Source: Nocardia iowensis (lineage in GTDB: Bacteria; Actinomycetota; Actinomycetes; Mycobacteriales; Mycobacteriaceae). From it: a stretch of 64,000 nucleotides of DNA. This document shows positions 1 to 9,425 of this stretch, piece by piece (position 1 is the first letter of the stretch; each line of letters begins with the position of its first letter). The stretch is from the NCBI RefSeq assembly GCF_019222765.1, contig NZ_CP078145.1, positions 744,001 to 808,000 on the forward strand. Reading direction: 5' to 3'. Below the pieces are notes generated by a model. That model made no database searches. It had not been told where the DNA came from and saw nothing but the letters and a program-made list of their open reading frames with translations. The position numbers and the translations under genes are program-made.

Positions 1-190
1 GGAAATCGTGCAGATTCTTCTCCGGATCGACGACGTAATCCAGGTACATGATGCCGAGCAGAGCCGTCAGGAGGGTGAGCACTCCGATGGGAAACAGCAC
101 CATGCGAGCCCATGGTCGGCGCTGCGGCGCCGCTGCTCCTGTGTTCGATCCCGCCCCGCTGCCGGTGTCCGCGCTGTCGGTAGTCGTCAC
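1..190 (-). CDS. N-terminus of a membrane protein, possibly DUF3533/YhgE-like (cut by window edge)
   Basis: Only about 63 codons from a GTG at 190 are present; the gene runs off the left edge. A Ser/Gly/Ala-rich head is followed by RRPWARM, then one hydrophobic segment (roughly residues 30-50) and a short extracytoplasmic start reading YVVDPEKNLHDFP. That layout, and especially 'DPxKNLHDFP' just after the first helix, resembles proteins of the DUF3533/YhgE-Pip membrane family from memory. The gene is divergent from purF, with about 145 bp between the two start codons. The start codon is uncertain because no clear ribosome binding site precedes it. Confidence 0.5.
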   Translation of the reverse strand, partial: MTTTDSADTGSGAGSNTGAAAPQRRPWARMVLFPIGVLTLLTALLGIMYLDYVVDPEKNLHDF

Positions 191-291
191 GGCTCGCACC
201 GTAACAGCTGGCGCGCCGACGTCCCGACCCGTGCGCCGCGCCGATTGCTGCTCGTATGCGGTAGCGGTGATCGCGAACGAAGTTTCACCCG

Positions 292-297
292 TAGAAT
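292..297 (+). promoter_or_regulatory. Candidate -10 hexamer of purF
   Basis: TAGAAT fits the actinobacterial housekeeping TANNNT pattern and lies 38 bases before the purF GTG, which would leave a short leader of about 30 bases. No convincing -35 is visible. This is inferred from sequence only. Confidence 0.35.
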
Positions 298-335
298 GAA
301 ACGTGCCCCCAGCCCGCCCGAACAGGGAGCAAACG

Positions 336-1937
336 GTGACCAACGCCGAACTGCCGGTCGACAGCCCGATCTCCGATGTCAATGGCTCAACCGCCACCCC
401 CGATCAGGTCGAGAACGAGCCACGCGAAGAGTGTGGCGTGTTCGGAGTCTGGGCGCCGAGCGAGGACGTGGCGAAGCTCACGTACTACGGCTTGTACGCG
501 CTGCAGCACCGCGGGCAGGAGGCGGCGGGCATCGCGGTATCCGACGGTTCGCAGATCTTGGTCTTCAAGGATCTCGGCTTGGTCAGTCAGGTATTCGACG
601 AGCAGACGCTGGCCGCCATGCCGGGCCACATCGCCGTCGGTCACTGCCGCTACTCCACCACCGGCGGCGTGACCTGGGAAAATGCCCAGCCCATCTTCCG
701 CACCACCTCGGTCGGTTCCGGACTGGCCTTGGGCCACAACGGCAATCTGGTCAATACCGCCGAATTGGCCGGTCGCGCACGGGAACTCGGACTCATCGGC
801 GCCACCGTCGCGAACGGCCGCCCGCAGCCGATCGCCGCGACTTCCGACTCCGACGTGATCACCGCGCTGCTCGCGCACGCGTCCGCGGATTCGAGCATCG
901 AGCAGGCGGCGATGGAGCTGCTGCCGACGCTGCGTGGCGCGTTCTGCCTGACCTTCATGGACGAGCACACCCTCTACGCCGCGCGCGACCCGCACGGTGT
1001 CCGCCCGCTGTGCCTCGGCAGGCTGGACCGTGGCTGGGTTGTTGCCAGCGAAACCGCGGCATTGGACATCGTCGGCGCCGCGTTCGTCCGTGAGATCGAA
1101 CCCGGCGAACTGCTGGCGATCGATGCCGACGGTGTGCGGTCGATGCGCTTCGCCAACCCCGAGCCCAAGGGCTGTGTCTTCGAGTACGTGTACCTGGCCC
1201 GGCCGGACAGCACCATCGCAGGCCGCTCGGTACACGCCACCCGGGTCGAGATCGGCCGCCGTTTGGCCAAGGAGCATCCGGTCGAGGCCGATCTGGTGAT
1301 CCCGGTGCCCGAATCCGGCACCCCGGCCGCCGTCGGCTACGCACAGGGCTCCGGCGTGCCCTACGGCCAGGGCCTGATGAAGAACGCCTATGTCGGGCGC
1401 ACCTTCATCCAGCCGAGCCAGACCATCCGTCAGCTCGGCATCCGGCTCAAGCTCAACCCGCTGCGCGAGGTCATTCGCGGCAAGCGACTGATCGTGGTGG
1501 ACGATTCGATCGTTCGCGGTAACACCCAGCGCGCGCTGATCCGCATGCTGCGCGAGGCGGGCGCGCTGGAGATCCACGTCCGGATCGCGTCGCCGCCGGT
1601 GAAGTGGCCGTGCTTCTACGGCATCGACTTCGCCTCGCCCGCCGAGTTGATCGCCAACGGTTCAGGTGCCGAAGGCAGCTTCGACGAGATGGTGGAGGGC
1701 GTACGCCGCTCGATCGGCGCCGACACCCTCGGCTACATCTCCACCGAGGGCATGATCGCCGCCACCGAACAACCGCGCTCCCGGCTGTGCTGCGCCTGCT
1801 TCGACGGCAGCTACCCGATCGCGCTGCCCACCGAGGCGGCCATCGGCAAGAACCTGCTGGAAGGCATGCTCACCGGGCAGCCCGAGGCAATGCTGCTGGG
1901 CGAGAACGCGAATGCGAGCGCGCTGAGCCGTCCGTGA
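336..1937 (+). CDS. purF: Amidophosphoribosyltransferase (PurF)
   Basis: PurF catalyses the first committed step of purine synthesis, forming phosphoribosylamine from PRPP and glutamine. The 533-aa product has a 32-residue propeptide and then CGVFGVW, where Cys33 would become the N-terminal glutaminase nucleophile after self-cleavage. The PRPP-binding loop VVDDSIVRGNT lies in the C-terminal phosphoribosyltransferase half. Cysteines in KGCVFEY, KWPCFYG and LCCACFDG match the 4Fe-4S ligands of the Bacillus-type enzyme. GTG at 336 was chosen because GGGAG sits 7 bases upstream; an in-frame GTG at 303 lacks this. purM, usually its neighbour, lies about 6 kb downstream beyond an ABC importer. Confidence 0.97.
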   Translation: MTNAELPVDSPISDVNGSTATPDQVENEPREECGVFGVWAPSEDVAKLTYYGLYALQHRGQEAAGIAVSDGSQILVFKDLGLVSQVFDEQTLAAMPGHIAVGHCRYSTTGGVTWENAQPIFRTTSVGSGLALGHNGNLVNTAELAGRARELGLIGATVANGRPQPIAATSDSDVITALLAHASADSSIEQAAMELLPTLRGAFCLTFMDEHTLYAARDPHGVRPLCLGRLDRGWVVASETAALDIVGAAFVREIEPGELLAIDADGVRSMRFANPEPKGCVFEYVYLARPDSTIAGRSVHATRVEIGRRLAKEHPVEADLVIPVPESGTPAAVGYAQGSGVPYGQGLMKNAYVGRTFIQPSQTIRQLGIRLKLNPLREVIRGKRLIVVDDSIVRGNTQRALIRMLREAGALEIHVRIASPPVKWPCFYGIDFASPAELIANGSGAEGSFDEMVEGVRRSIGADTLGYISTEGMIAATEQPRSRLCCACFDGSYPIALPTEAAIGKNLLEGMLTGQPEAMLLGENANASALSRP

Positions 1938-2430
1938 TCATGGCTCGTCCATGATTCATCACCGTCCATAAATGCCGGGAACCCCGACATCCCTTGCGCG
2001 CAGTCGGATGCGGTCTGTAGCCGCGTCATGGCCGGAGAATATGCCCCGCCGATTCGAACGTGGGGCGAATACTTCTCTTTGGTGATCACCGATTCAGGGC
2101 GCTGAGTCACGCCCGGAACATGGATGCGTACGGCGGGTCGAGCGTGCGCGTCGCCGGTGCGAGCGGGTTCCTGTCCGGTGACGTGCCATGGCGTCCTCGG
2201 GACACTACAGCTGATGATCTAGTGCAATCCTGGACATTCGTCCGGTGATCCGGCCCCCCTGGTGCGCTATTTGCAACGCCTGCTAACACCCCGGTGATTT
2301 TTTCTGTGAAAACGCAACGTGCAGGAAATGGTTCGTGGGTACGGTGCCCGTCAGATCGGAAGTTCATTGTGTCCGCACCGGGCCTGCGATCCAGGACAAC
2401 GCGGTGCGGCGCTCGAGAAGTGGGGCCCTG
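1938..2430. other. Intergenic stretch, purF to importer operon
   Basis: This 493-bp stretch holds short open frames on both strands, but none has a family resemblance or a good ribosome binding site. A T6 run near 2297-2304 is not preceded by a strong stem. It probably carries the promoter of the importer operon; no individual site can be named. Confidence 0.4.
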
Positions 2431-4047
2431 ATGTTGGTTTCAAGGACACCTGGGGGCCGGACCCGGACGCGAACTATCGCGGCCGTCGGCCTGGCGTCGC
2501 TGGTGGCGTCCGCCTTGGCGGGCTGCGGTTCCGGCCGGACCGGTGATGGTGGTGACGGTGGCGGCTTGCTGGCCGGCACCACGGACAAAATCTTCTCGCT
2601 CGACCCGGCAGCCGCCTACGACAACGGCTCCCTGGTCGCGGAAACGCAGTTCTATCAGTACGTGCTGAACTTCGCGCCCGGCGACGCGACGCCGAAGCCG
2701 GACGCCGCGGAGAAGTGCGAGTTCACCAGCCCGACGGTGTACAGCTGCACCATGAAGCCGAACTTGAAGTTCGCCAACGGAAACCCGTTGACCGCCAAGA
2801 GCGTCAAGTTCTCCTTCGACCGGTTGGTCAAGATCAACGATCCGAACGGTCCCGCGGCGTTGCTCAGCAACCTCGAGAAGACCGATGCCCCGGACGACCG
2901 CACCGTCAACTTCACGCTGAAGGTCGCCAACGACCAGACCTTCCCGGCGATCCTGCCGACCCAGGCGGGTCCGATCGTCGACGAGAAGGTGTACGCGCCG
3001 GACCGGGTGATGGCCGACGAGGAAGTGGTCAAGAACAAGGGCTACTCGGGCCCGTACACCATCGCCAGCTACGACAAGAACAAGCTGGTGGAATACCGGG
3101 CGAACCCGGACTACAACGGCATCCTCGGTACACCGAAGACCAAGACGGTGTCGACCAAGTACTACGCCACCACCGACAACATGAAGCTCGACCTGCAGAA
3201 CGGGTCGCTCGATGTTGCCTACCGTTCGTTGACGCCCACCGATATCGATTCGCTGCGCGGCGACAGCAAGGTCACCGTGCACGAGGGCCCCGGCGGCGAG
3301 CTGCGGTACATCGTGTTCAACATGAACACCATGCCGGGCGGTACCCCGGAGCAGAAGCTGGCCGTGCGCAAGGCCCTCGCGTCCACGGTCGACCGGGCAG
3401 CGCTGGCCAAGAATGTGTACAAGGGGACCTACACGCCGGCGTATTCGTCGGTGCCACAGGGTGTTCCGGGTGCGACGGAGCCGTTCAAGGAGATCTACGG
3501 CGCTGATCCGAGCAAGGACAAGGCCGCCAAGTTCCTCGCCGACGCCGGCGTCGCGACGCCGGTCGAGCTGAACCTGCAGTACAACCCGGACCACTACGGT
3601 TCGAGCAGCTCCGAGGAATACGCCGCGATCAAGTCGCAGCTGGAAGCCAGTGGGCTGTTCCGGGTGAACCTGCAGTCCACCGAATGGGTGAGCTACCAGC
3701 GGGAACGGGCGCGCGATTCGTACCCGCTCTACCAATTCGGTTGGTTCCCGGACTTCCCGGACGCCGACAACTACCTGAGCCCGTTCTTCGGCCCGAACAA
3801 CTTCCTCGAGTCGCACTTCGAGGACCCGAGCATCAACGCTCAGCTGATCGGCCAGGCCACCGAAAGCGACAAGGCCAAGCGGCTCCAGCTCCTCGCCACG
3901 GTGCAGCGTGACCTCGCGCAGAACCACCTGCCGATCGTTCCGCTGTTGTCCGGCAAGCAGATCGCCGTCTCGGGTAAGAACGTGCAGGGAGTGGAGGACA
4001 CTCTCGACGCTTCGTTCAAGTTCCGTTACACGGTGCTGAGCAAGTGA
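2431..4047 (+). CDS. Peptide-type ABC transporter substrate-binding lipoprotein (SBP family 5)
   Basis: This is the extracytoplasmic solute-binding component of a Dpp/Opp-type importer. The 538-aa product has a basic N-terminus, a hydrophobic stretch and the lipobox LAGC, with Cys32 the lipid-modified residue, so it should be anchored on the outer face of the cytoplasmic membrane. The mature part reads like family 5 binding proteins (DppA/OppA), including PNLKFANGNPLTAKSVKFS and a C-terminal segment on poorly resolved ligand residues. ATG at 2431 was chosen over an in-frame start at 2335 because it gives a normal signal peptide. It overlaps the next gene by 4 bp. Substrate (oligopeptide, dipeptide, nickel or haem) cannot be told from sequence. 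Confidence 0.88.
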   Translation: MLVSRTPGGRTRTRTIAAVGLASLVASALAGCGSGRTGDGGDGGGLLAGTTDKIFSLDPAAAYDNGSLVAETQFYQYVLNFAPGDATPKPDAAEKCEFTSPTVYSCTMKPNLKFANGNPLTAKSVKFSFDRLVKINDPNGPAALLSNLEKTDAPDDRTVNFTLKVANDQTFPAILPTQAGPIVDEKVYAPDRVMADEEVVKNKGYSGPYTIASYDKNKLVEYRANPDYNGILGTPKTKTVSTKYYATTDNMKLDLQNGSLDVAYRSLTPTDIDSLRGDSKVTVHEGPGGELRYIVFNMNTMPGGTPEQKLAVRKALASTVDRAALAKNVYKGTYTPAYSSVPQGVPGATEPFKEIYGADPSKDKAAKFLADAGVATPVELNLQYNPDHYGSSSSEEYAAIKSQLEASGLFRVNLQSTEWVSYQRERARDSYPLYQFGWFPDFPDADNYLSPFFGPNNFLESHFEDPSINAQLIGQATESDKAKRLQLLATVQRDLAQNHLPIVPLLSGKQIAVSGKNVQGVEDTLDASFKFRYTVLSK

Positions 4048-5180
4048 CATCCGGCGAAGCCGGGCCCGGGACGATAGCTGCTCCAGAAACGAAGCCAGCG
4101 CCGGCCCGGGCCCGGCGCTTCGGCGTGCCACGGAAAGGGAAGGGCGGGAGCGATTCTCGCCAGCTCGCACTGCTGCGCTACTTGGGCGTGCGGCTGCTGC
4201 TGATTCCGGTGACCGCGTGGATTCTGGTCACCGTCGTGTTCTTCCTGATGCGCGTGGCCGGTGATCCGATCAGCGCTGCCATGGGTGGGCGAATGACCCA
4301 GGAGCAGATCGAGATTCGCAAGGAGGCGGCGGGGCTGAACCGGCCGATCCTGTCTCAGTACTGGGAGTACATCACCGGTCTACTGAGCGGGGATTTCGGC
4401 AAATCGCAGGACAATCGGCAGATCAGCGAAGTGGTGATGACCTATGGCGCCGCATCGCTCGAGCTGATGTTCTGGGCACTGATCGTGGCCTTCGCCGTCG
4501 GTGTACCGCTGGGCAGATACGCCGCGACCCGGCGTGATTCGCCGACCGATACCGGTCTGCGGTTGTTCGCCATCCTGGCCTACGCGGCGCCGGTGTTCTT
4601 CGTCGGTCTGCTGCTCAAGCTGGTCTTCGCGGTCAAGCTGGGCTGGCTGCCGGTGGCGGGCCGGGCCAGCACCAATGTCGAGCTGCAGCTGCAACATGTT
4701 TCGCCGAAGACCAACATCATGTTGATCGACGGCATCCTCTACGGTGACGCGGGATATCTGCTCGATGTGCTGGAACACGCTGTGCTACCGGCGATCGCGC
4801 TCGGTCTGCTCACTGCCGGGATCTTCTTGCGGCTGGTGCGGATCAACCTGATCCAGACGCTGCGTGCCGATTACGTGGATGCCGCGCGGGCGCGTGGCCT
4901 CTCCCAGCGGGTCGTCACCGGACGACATGCCTTCCGCAACGCGATGATTCCGATCGTCACCGTGATGGGTATGCAGATCGCCATGATGCTCGGCGGCGCG
5001 GTGCTGACCGAAACCACCTTCGAATGGAAGGGTCTCGGCTATCAGCTCGCGACGTATCTGTCGGCGCGTGACTTCATCGCCGTGCAGGGCATTGTCGCGT
5101 TCATCGCGCTGGTCGTCGCTGTGATGAGCTTCTTGGTGGATGCCCTGGTGGCACTGATTGATCCGAGGGTGAGGTTCTGA
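4044..5180 (+). CDS. Peptide-type ABC transporter permease (DppB-like)
   Basis: First membrane subunit of the importer. The 378-aa product has a charged 45-residue cytoplasmic head and then about six membrane segments. The EAA-type loop that contacts the ATPase appears in DYVDAARARGLSQRVVTGRHAFRNA, as in BPD_transp_1 permeases, and the large extracytoplasmic loop typical of DppB follows the first helix (EQIEIRKEAAGLNRP). The GTG start shares GTGA with the stop of the binding-protein gene, indicating translational coupling. Gene order (binding protein, B, C, double ATPase) is that of dpp operons in mycobacteria. Confidence 0.9.
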   Translation: MTSGEAGPGTIAAPETKPAPARARRFGVPRKGKGGSDSRQLALLRYLGVRLLLIPVTAWILVTVVFFLMRVAGDPISAAMGGRMTQEQIEIRKEAAGLNRPILSQYWEYITGLLSGDFGKSQDNRQISEVVMTYGAASLELMFWALIVAFAVGVPLGRYAATRRDSPTDTGLRLFAILAYAAPVFFVGLLLKLVFAVKLGWLPVAGRASTNVELQLQHVSPKTNIMLIDGILYGDAGYLLDVLEHAVLPAIALGLLTAGIFLRLVRINLIQTLRADYVDAARARGLSQRVVTGRHAFRNAMIPIVTVMGMQIAMMLGGAVLTETTFEWKGLGYQLATYLSARDFIAVQGIVAFIALVVAVMSFLVDALVALIDPRVRF

Positions 5181-6304
5181 TGACCGCACCGGAATTGCTC
5201 AATGAGCCGGTGATCGTGCCGCCGGTACCGCCCGCGGTTCGCCGGGGCGTGCCCGGTCTGCGCTTGTTCTCGATGACCGCCGGGTTGCAACGGGTGACCC
5301 TGATCTTCGGCCTGACCCTGGTCGCGATCTTCGTGCTCGCGGCGATCTTCGCGCCGCTGATCGCGCCCTATGATTTCGCGCAAAGCGCCGCCGACGGCGT
5401 CGATTTCGCGCGACAGCAGGCGCCGTCGGCGGACCACTGGTTCGGCACCTCGGTACGCGGCGAGGACGTGTTCTCCCGGGTGATCTTCGGTGCCCGCACC
5501 GCGCTGTTCGTGATCGCGATCTCGCTGGTGCTCTCACTGTTTATCGGTGTGCCGCTCGGCTTGGTGTCCGGCTACATCGGCCGCTGGCTTGACCGCGTGC
5601 TGGTGCTGTTCATGGACGCGATGTACGCCTTCCCGACGTTGCTGCTGGCGATCGTGGTGTCCATCGTGGTCTCGGGCGGCCGGTCGACCAGTTTCGGCGG
5701 CGTGCTGTCGGCGGCGGTGGCGATCACGGCCGTCTTTGTGCCGCAATACTTCCGGGTGGTGCGCAACGCCACCATCGCGGTGAAGAACGAACCGTACGTG
5801 GATGCCGCCCGGGTCACCGGCGCGTCCACCACGCGAATCCTGTTCCGGCACATCTTCGCCAACGTCACCCAGTCGCTGCCGGTGATCGTCACCCTGAACG
5901 GGTCCGAAGCCATCCTCACCCTGGCCGGGCTCGGCTTCCTCGGGTTCGGTATCGAGCCGACCCAGGCCGCCGAGTGGGGCTACGACCTGAACAAGGCTCT
6001 GTCCGATGTCTCCAACGGCATCTGGTGGACCGGTATCTTCCCCGGTTTCGCCATCGTGCTCGTGGTGCTCGGCATGACCCTGGTCGGCGAGAGCCTGAAC
6101 GAGGTGCTCAACCCGATCCTGCGTACCCGCCGCTCGGTCGCGGCGGCACCCGGCGACGCGATCACCGTCGCAGGCATCGAAGTCGCCCCGACCGAACTCG
6201 AGAGTGGCACCGACACAGCCGATGTCGAGTCCGCGGGCGCGAAGCCCGCCGGAAACGATGTCGATCTGGTGAAGGACGGCACTGCCGGGAAGGAGACCAC
6301 ATGA
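5180..6304 (+). CDS. Peptide-type ABC transporter permease (DppC-like)
   Basis: Second membrane subunit. The 374-aa product has the OppC-type N-terminus, an extracytoplasmic segment reading DHWFGTSVRGEDVFSRVIFG (the 'GTD..GRD..SR' motif of DppC proteins), several membrane helices and the EAA loop near PYVDAARVTGASTTRILFRH. An unusual acidic Ala/Thr/Glu-rich tail of about 60 residues follows the last helix and may be disordered. Its ATG overlaps the preceding stop by one base, and its stop shares ATGA with the ATPase start, so the four genes look like one coupled transcription unit. Confidence 0.9.
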   Translation: MTAPELLNEPVIVPPVPPAVRRGVPGLRLFSMTAGLQRVTLIFGLTLVAIFVLAAIFAPLIAPYDFAQSAADGVDFARQQAPSADHWFGTSVRGEDVFSRVIFGARTALFVIAISLVLSLFIGVPLGLVSGYIGRWLDRVLVLFMDAMYAFPTLLLAIVVSIVVSGGRSTSFGGVLSAAVAITAVFVPQYFRVVRNATIAVKNEPYVDAARVTGASTTRILFRHIFANVTQSLPVIVTLNGSEAILTLAGLGFLGFGIEPTQAAEWGYDLNKALSDVSNGIWWTGIFPGFAIVLVVLGMTLVGESLNEVLNPILRTRRSVAAAPGDAITVAGIEVAPTELESGTDTADVESAGAKPAGNDVDLVKDGTAGKETT

Positions 6305-7995
6305 TCAACTCATCCGCGGTGGCCGACCGGAGCAAACCGGCGCTGTCCATCGAATCGCTGTCGGTCACCTTCGCCACCGACGCCGGACCCGTCTACGCGG
6401 TCTCCGACGTCTCCTACGAGGTGTTCCCGGGTGAGGTGCTCGCCATCGTCGGCGAGTCCGGCTCCGGCAAGTCGGTGAGCTCGCGCACCGCGATGGGATT
6501 GCTGCCGCTGACCGCGCGGGTGCGCGGTCTGGTCACCCTCGGCACCGAGACCATCACCTCGATGAACGAGCGGCAGCTGACCGCGGTGCGCGGCGGTGCC
6601 ATCTCGATGGTGTTCCAGGAGCCCGGGCTCGCGCTCGACCCGCTGTTCACCGTCGGCTTCCAGATCGGCGAGGCGCTGCGCGCGCATTCGGAGATGAGCA
6701 AGAAGGACGCGAAGGCTCGCGCGATCGAACTGCTGCGCATGGTCGGCCTTCCCGACCCCGAGCATCGGGTGAACTACTACCCGCACCAGCTCTCCGGCGG
6801 CCAGAAGCAGCGCGTGGTGATCGCCATCGCGATCGCCTGCGAGCCGAAGGTGATCATCGCCGACGAGCCGACCACGGCGCTCGACGTGACGGTGCAGGCG
6901 GAGATCCTTGAGCTGTTGCGTGACCTACGCGACCGGATCGGCAGCGCCATCGTGCTGATCACGCACAACATGGGCGTGGTGGCCGACCTGGCCGACCGGG
7001 TCGTGGTGATGCGCAACGGCAGGGTGGTCGAGCAGGCGCCGGTGGACGAGTTGTTCGCCAGTCCCAAGGCGGACTACACCCGGGCACTGCTCGCGGCCGT
7101 TCCGCACCTCGGCACCGAGCAACTGGCGCACGGCCCGGCCGAAGAGGTCGCGCCGTCCGCCGAGCCGGTGCTCGAGGTGTGCGACCTGGTTGTCGAATTC
7201 CCTGGCTCGTTCGGCAGGCCGCCGTTCCGCGCGGTCGACGACGTGAACATCCGGATCGGGCCCGGTGAAACCCTGGGCCTGGTCGGCGAATCCGGGTCGG
7301 GCAAGTCGACCATCGGCCGCTGTGTCGCCGCGCTGCAACGGCCGACCTCGGGTGTGGTGAAGGTGCGCGGGCAAGACATCGCCGGATTGTCCGGGCGCAA
7401 GCTGCGGCCGATCCGGCGGCGCTTCGGGTTCGTGTTCCAGGACCCGGCCAGCTCGCTGAATCCGCGGCTCACCGTCGGTGAGTGTGTCGCGGAGCCGCTG
7501 ATCGTGCACAAGATGGGCAGCACCGCGGAGATCAAGGCGCGGGTGCGCAAACTGCTCGACGATGTGCAACTGCCCGAGGGCACCGAGCGGCGGTATCCGC
7601 ACGAGTTGTCCGGTGGTCAGCGCCAGCGCGCCAGCCTGGCCAGGGCCCTGGTCCTGGACCCGGATCTGCTGGTCGCCGACGAGCCGACCAGTGCGCTCGA
7701 CGTCTCCGTGCAGGCCGCCGTGCTGGAACTGTTCGGGCAGCTACAACGCGAATGTGGTTGGGCCTGCCTGTTCATCAGTCACGATCTCGCGGTCGTCGAT
7801 CAGCTGGCCGACCGAATCGTGGTGCTGCGCAATGGCGCGGTGGTCGAGCAGGGCGATCGGGATCGCATCCTGCGCGCTCCGCAAGAGGAGTACACGCAGC
7901 GTCTGGTGGCCGCGGTGCCCGTGCCCGATCCGGTGGAGCAGCGCAGACGCCGGGCGGAAACCGCGGCTTTGTTCGCTACCGAACGGAGCGGATAA
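6301..7995 (+). CDS. Fused double ATP-binding protein of the peptide-type importer (DppD-DppF fusion)
   Basis: One 564-aa chain carries two complete ABC ATPase domains, so it should power the importer without a second ATPase gene. Domain 1 (about 15-270): Walker A GESGSGKS, signature LSGGQKQR, Walker B VIIADEP, H-loop ITHN. Domain 2 (about 290-550): Walker A GESGSGKST, signature LSGGQRQR, Walker B LLVADEP, H-loop ISHD. Both halves end with oligopeptide-importer style C-terminal tails. Fused ATPases of this kind are known for mycobacterial Opp and Dpp systems. ATG at 6301 overlaps the permease stop; a longer open frame upstream is a shadow of that permease. Confidence 0.93.
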   Translation: MINSSAVADRSKPALSIESLSVTFATDAGPVYAVSDVSYEVFPGEVLAIVGESGSGKSVSSRTAMGLLPLTARVRGLVTLGTETITSMNERQLTAVRGGAISMVFQEPGLALDPLFTVGFQIGEALRAHSEMSKKDAKARAIELLRMVGLPDPEHRVNYYPHQLSGGQKQRVVIAIAIACEPKVIIADEPTTALDVTVQAEILELLRDLRDRIGSAIVLITHNMGVVADLADRVVVMRNGRVVEQAPVDELFASPKADYTRALLAAVPHLGTEQLAHGPAEEVAPSAEPVLEVCDLVVEFPGSFGRPPFRAVDDVNIRIGPGETLGLVGESGSGKSTIGRCVAALQRPTSGVVKVRGQDIAGLSGRKLRPIRRRFGFVFQDPASSLNPRLTVGECVAEPLIVHKMGSTAEIKARVRKLLDDVQLPEGTERRYPHELSGGQRQRASLARALVLDPDLLVADEPTSALDVSVQAAVLELFGQLQRECGWACLFISHDLAVVDQLADRIVVLRNGAVVEQGDRDRILRAPQEEYTQRLVAAVPVPDPVEQRRRRAETAALFATERSG

Positions 7996-8154
7996 GGGCA
8001 GCGGCAACTTACGCCCAGCCCGGTTGACAAGTCTCGCGGTACTCGCGCCCGGCAAAAGGCGCGGGGAGGCGGGACAAGCTGCAGGGTCGTTATCGGGTTC
8101 CGGTAGCGTGAGCAGGCATCTATCCGCCGATTCGGTTTGGAGCTTTCCCCGAAA

Positions 8155-9231
8155 ATGACTGAACAGACCCCCAGTGGTGGTGCCTCCTACGCCGCGGCAG
8201 GCGTGGATATCGAGGCAGGTGACCGCGCAGTCGAGTTGTTCGGGCCATTGGCGAAGAAGGCGAGCCGACCCGAGGTCCAAGGTGGCCTCGGCGGGTTCGC
8301 CGGACTGTTCGCGCTCAAGGGCGGCTATCGCGAACCGCTGCTCGCCGCTTCCACCGACGGGGTCGGCACCAAGATCGCGGTGGCGCAGGCGATGGACAAG
8401 CACGACACCGTCGGACTCGACCTGGTCGCGATGGTCGTCGACGATCTCGTCGTGTGCGGCGCCGAGCCGCTGTTCCTGCAGGACTACATCGCCATCGGCA
8501 AGGTCGTGCCGGAGAAGGTCGCCGAACTCGTCTCCGGCATTGCCGAGGGCTGTGTCCGGGCCGGTTGCGCGTTGCTCGGCGGCGAGACCGCCGAGCATCC
8601 CGGCCTGATGGACCCGGACGACTACGACCTGTCCGCGACCGGTGTCGGCGTGGTGGAGGCCGACGCGGTGCTCGGTCCCGACCGGGTGCGTCCCGGTGAC
8701 GTGGTGATCGCGATGGGCTCGTCCGGCCTGCACTCCAACGGTTACAGCCTGGCCCGCAAGGTGCTGCTCGACATCGATCGCATGTCCCTCACCGGGCATA
8801 TCGAGGAGTTCGGCCGCACCCTCGGCGAGGAGCTGCTGGAGCCGACCCGGATCTACGCCAAGGACTGCCTGGCCCTGATCGCCGAAACCGACGTGCGCAC
8901 CTTCGCCCATGTCACCGGCGGCGGACTCGCCGCCAACCTCGGCCGAGTGCTGCCCGCGGGCATGGTGGCCGAACTGGATCGCGGCACCTGGAACCCGGCC
9001 CCGGTCTTCAAGATGATCGCCCAGCGCGGTCGGGTCGAACGCGTCGAGATGGAGAAAACCTTCAACATGGGCGTCGGCATGGTAGCCATCGTCGCCCCCG
9101 AAGACGTCGACCGAGCCCTGGCCGTGCTGACCGCGCGCCACATCGAATGCTGGACCCTCGGCACCGTCAAGAAGGCAAAGGACGCCGACGCCCTACGCGC
9201 CGTCCTCGTCGGCGAACACCCGAGGTTCTAG
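8155..9231 (+). CDS. purM: Phosphoribosylformylglycinamidine cyclo-ligase (PurM)
   Basis: PurM closes the imidazole ring, converting FGAM to AIR with ATP in the fifth step of purine synthesis. The 358-aa product has the family N-terminus SYAAAGVDIEAGDRAVEL, the glycine-rich GGFAGLFAL, the substrate motif STDGVGTK, CGAEPLFLQDYIA and GGETAEHPGLM. ATG at 8155 was preferred over an in-frame TTG at 8137 because homologues begin close to the SYAAAGV motif. A TTGACA-like hexamer lies about 130 bp upstream at 8023-8028. Synteny expects it next to purF; here an importer operon intervenes. Confidence 0.97.
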   Translation: MTEQTPSGGASYAAAGVDIEAGDRAVELFGPLAKKASRPEVQGGLGGFAGLFALKGGYREPLLAASTDGVGTKIAVAQAMDKHDTVGLDLVAMVVDDLVVCGAEPLFLQDYIAIGKVVPEKVAELVSGIAEGCVRAGCALLGGETAEHPGLMDPDDYDLSATGVGVVEADAVLGPDRVRPGDVVIAMGSSGLHSNGYSLARKVLLDIDRMSLTGHIEEFGRTLGEELLEPTRIYAKDCLALIAETDVRTFAHVTGGGLAANLGRVLPAGMVAELDRGTWNPAPVFKMIAQRGRVERVEMEKTFNMGVGMVAIVAPEDVDRALAVLTARHIECWTLGTVKKAKDADALRAVLVGEHPRF

Positions 9232-9296
9232 TCCAGCACAACCCACCCACCACAGCGCGAGTCTTGCGAACACGCCGCGCCCGCGCGGCAAATAAC

Positions 9297-9333
9297 ACCA
9301 GCGTCCCGCATCGTTCAGATGCGGGACGCTGGT
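9297..9333. terminator. Hairpin terminator after purM
   Basis: A perfect 15-bp stem (ACCAGCGTCCCGCAT and its complement) with a 7-base loop lies 66 bases after the purM stop. There is only a short T-rich tail, as is common for actinobacterial terminators. Confidence 0.8.
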
Positions 9334-9378
9334 GCGTTGTAAGCCTTTTCGGCGGTATCCGTCAACGCGCGGCAACGC

Positions 9379-9412
9379 CTGAAGGGGGAGGTACGTCGAC
9401 CTCCCCCTTCAG
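9379..9412 (-). terminator. Hairpin terminator of the DUF3073 gene
   Basis: A perfect 14-bp stem, CTGAAGGGGGAGGT with its complement, and a 6-base loop begin 14 bases beyond the DUF3073 stop on the minus strand. Confidence 0.75.
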
Positions 9413-9425
9413 ACGTTGCTCCGAG

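Noticed and set aside
2440..4170. A 576-codon minus-strand frame opposite the importer binding protein
   Set aside because: Mirror of the lipoprotein gene; Arg/Val-rich translation with no motif.
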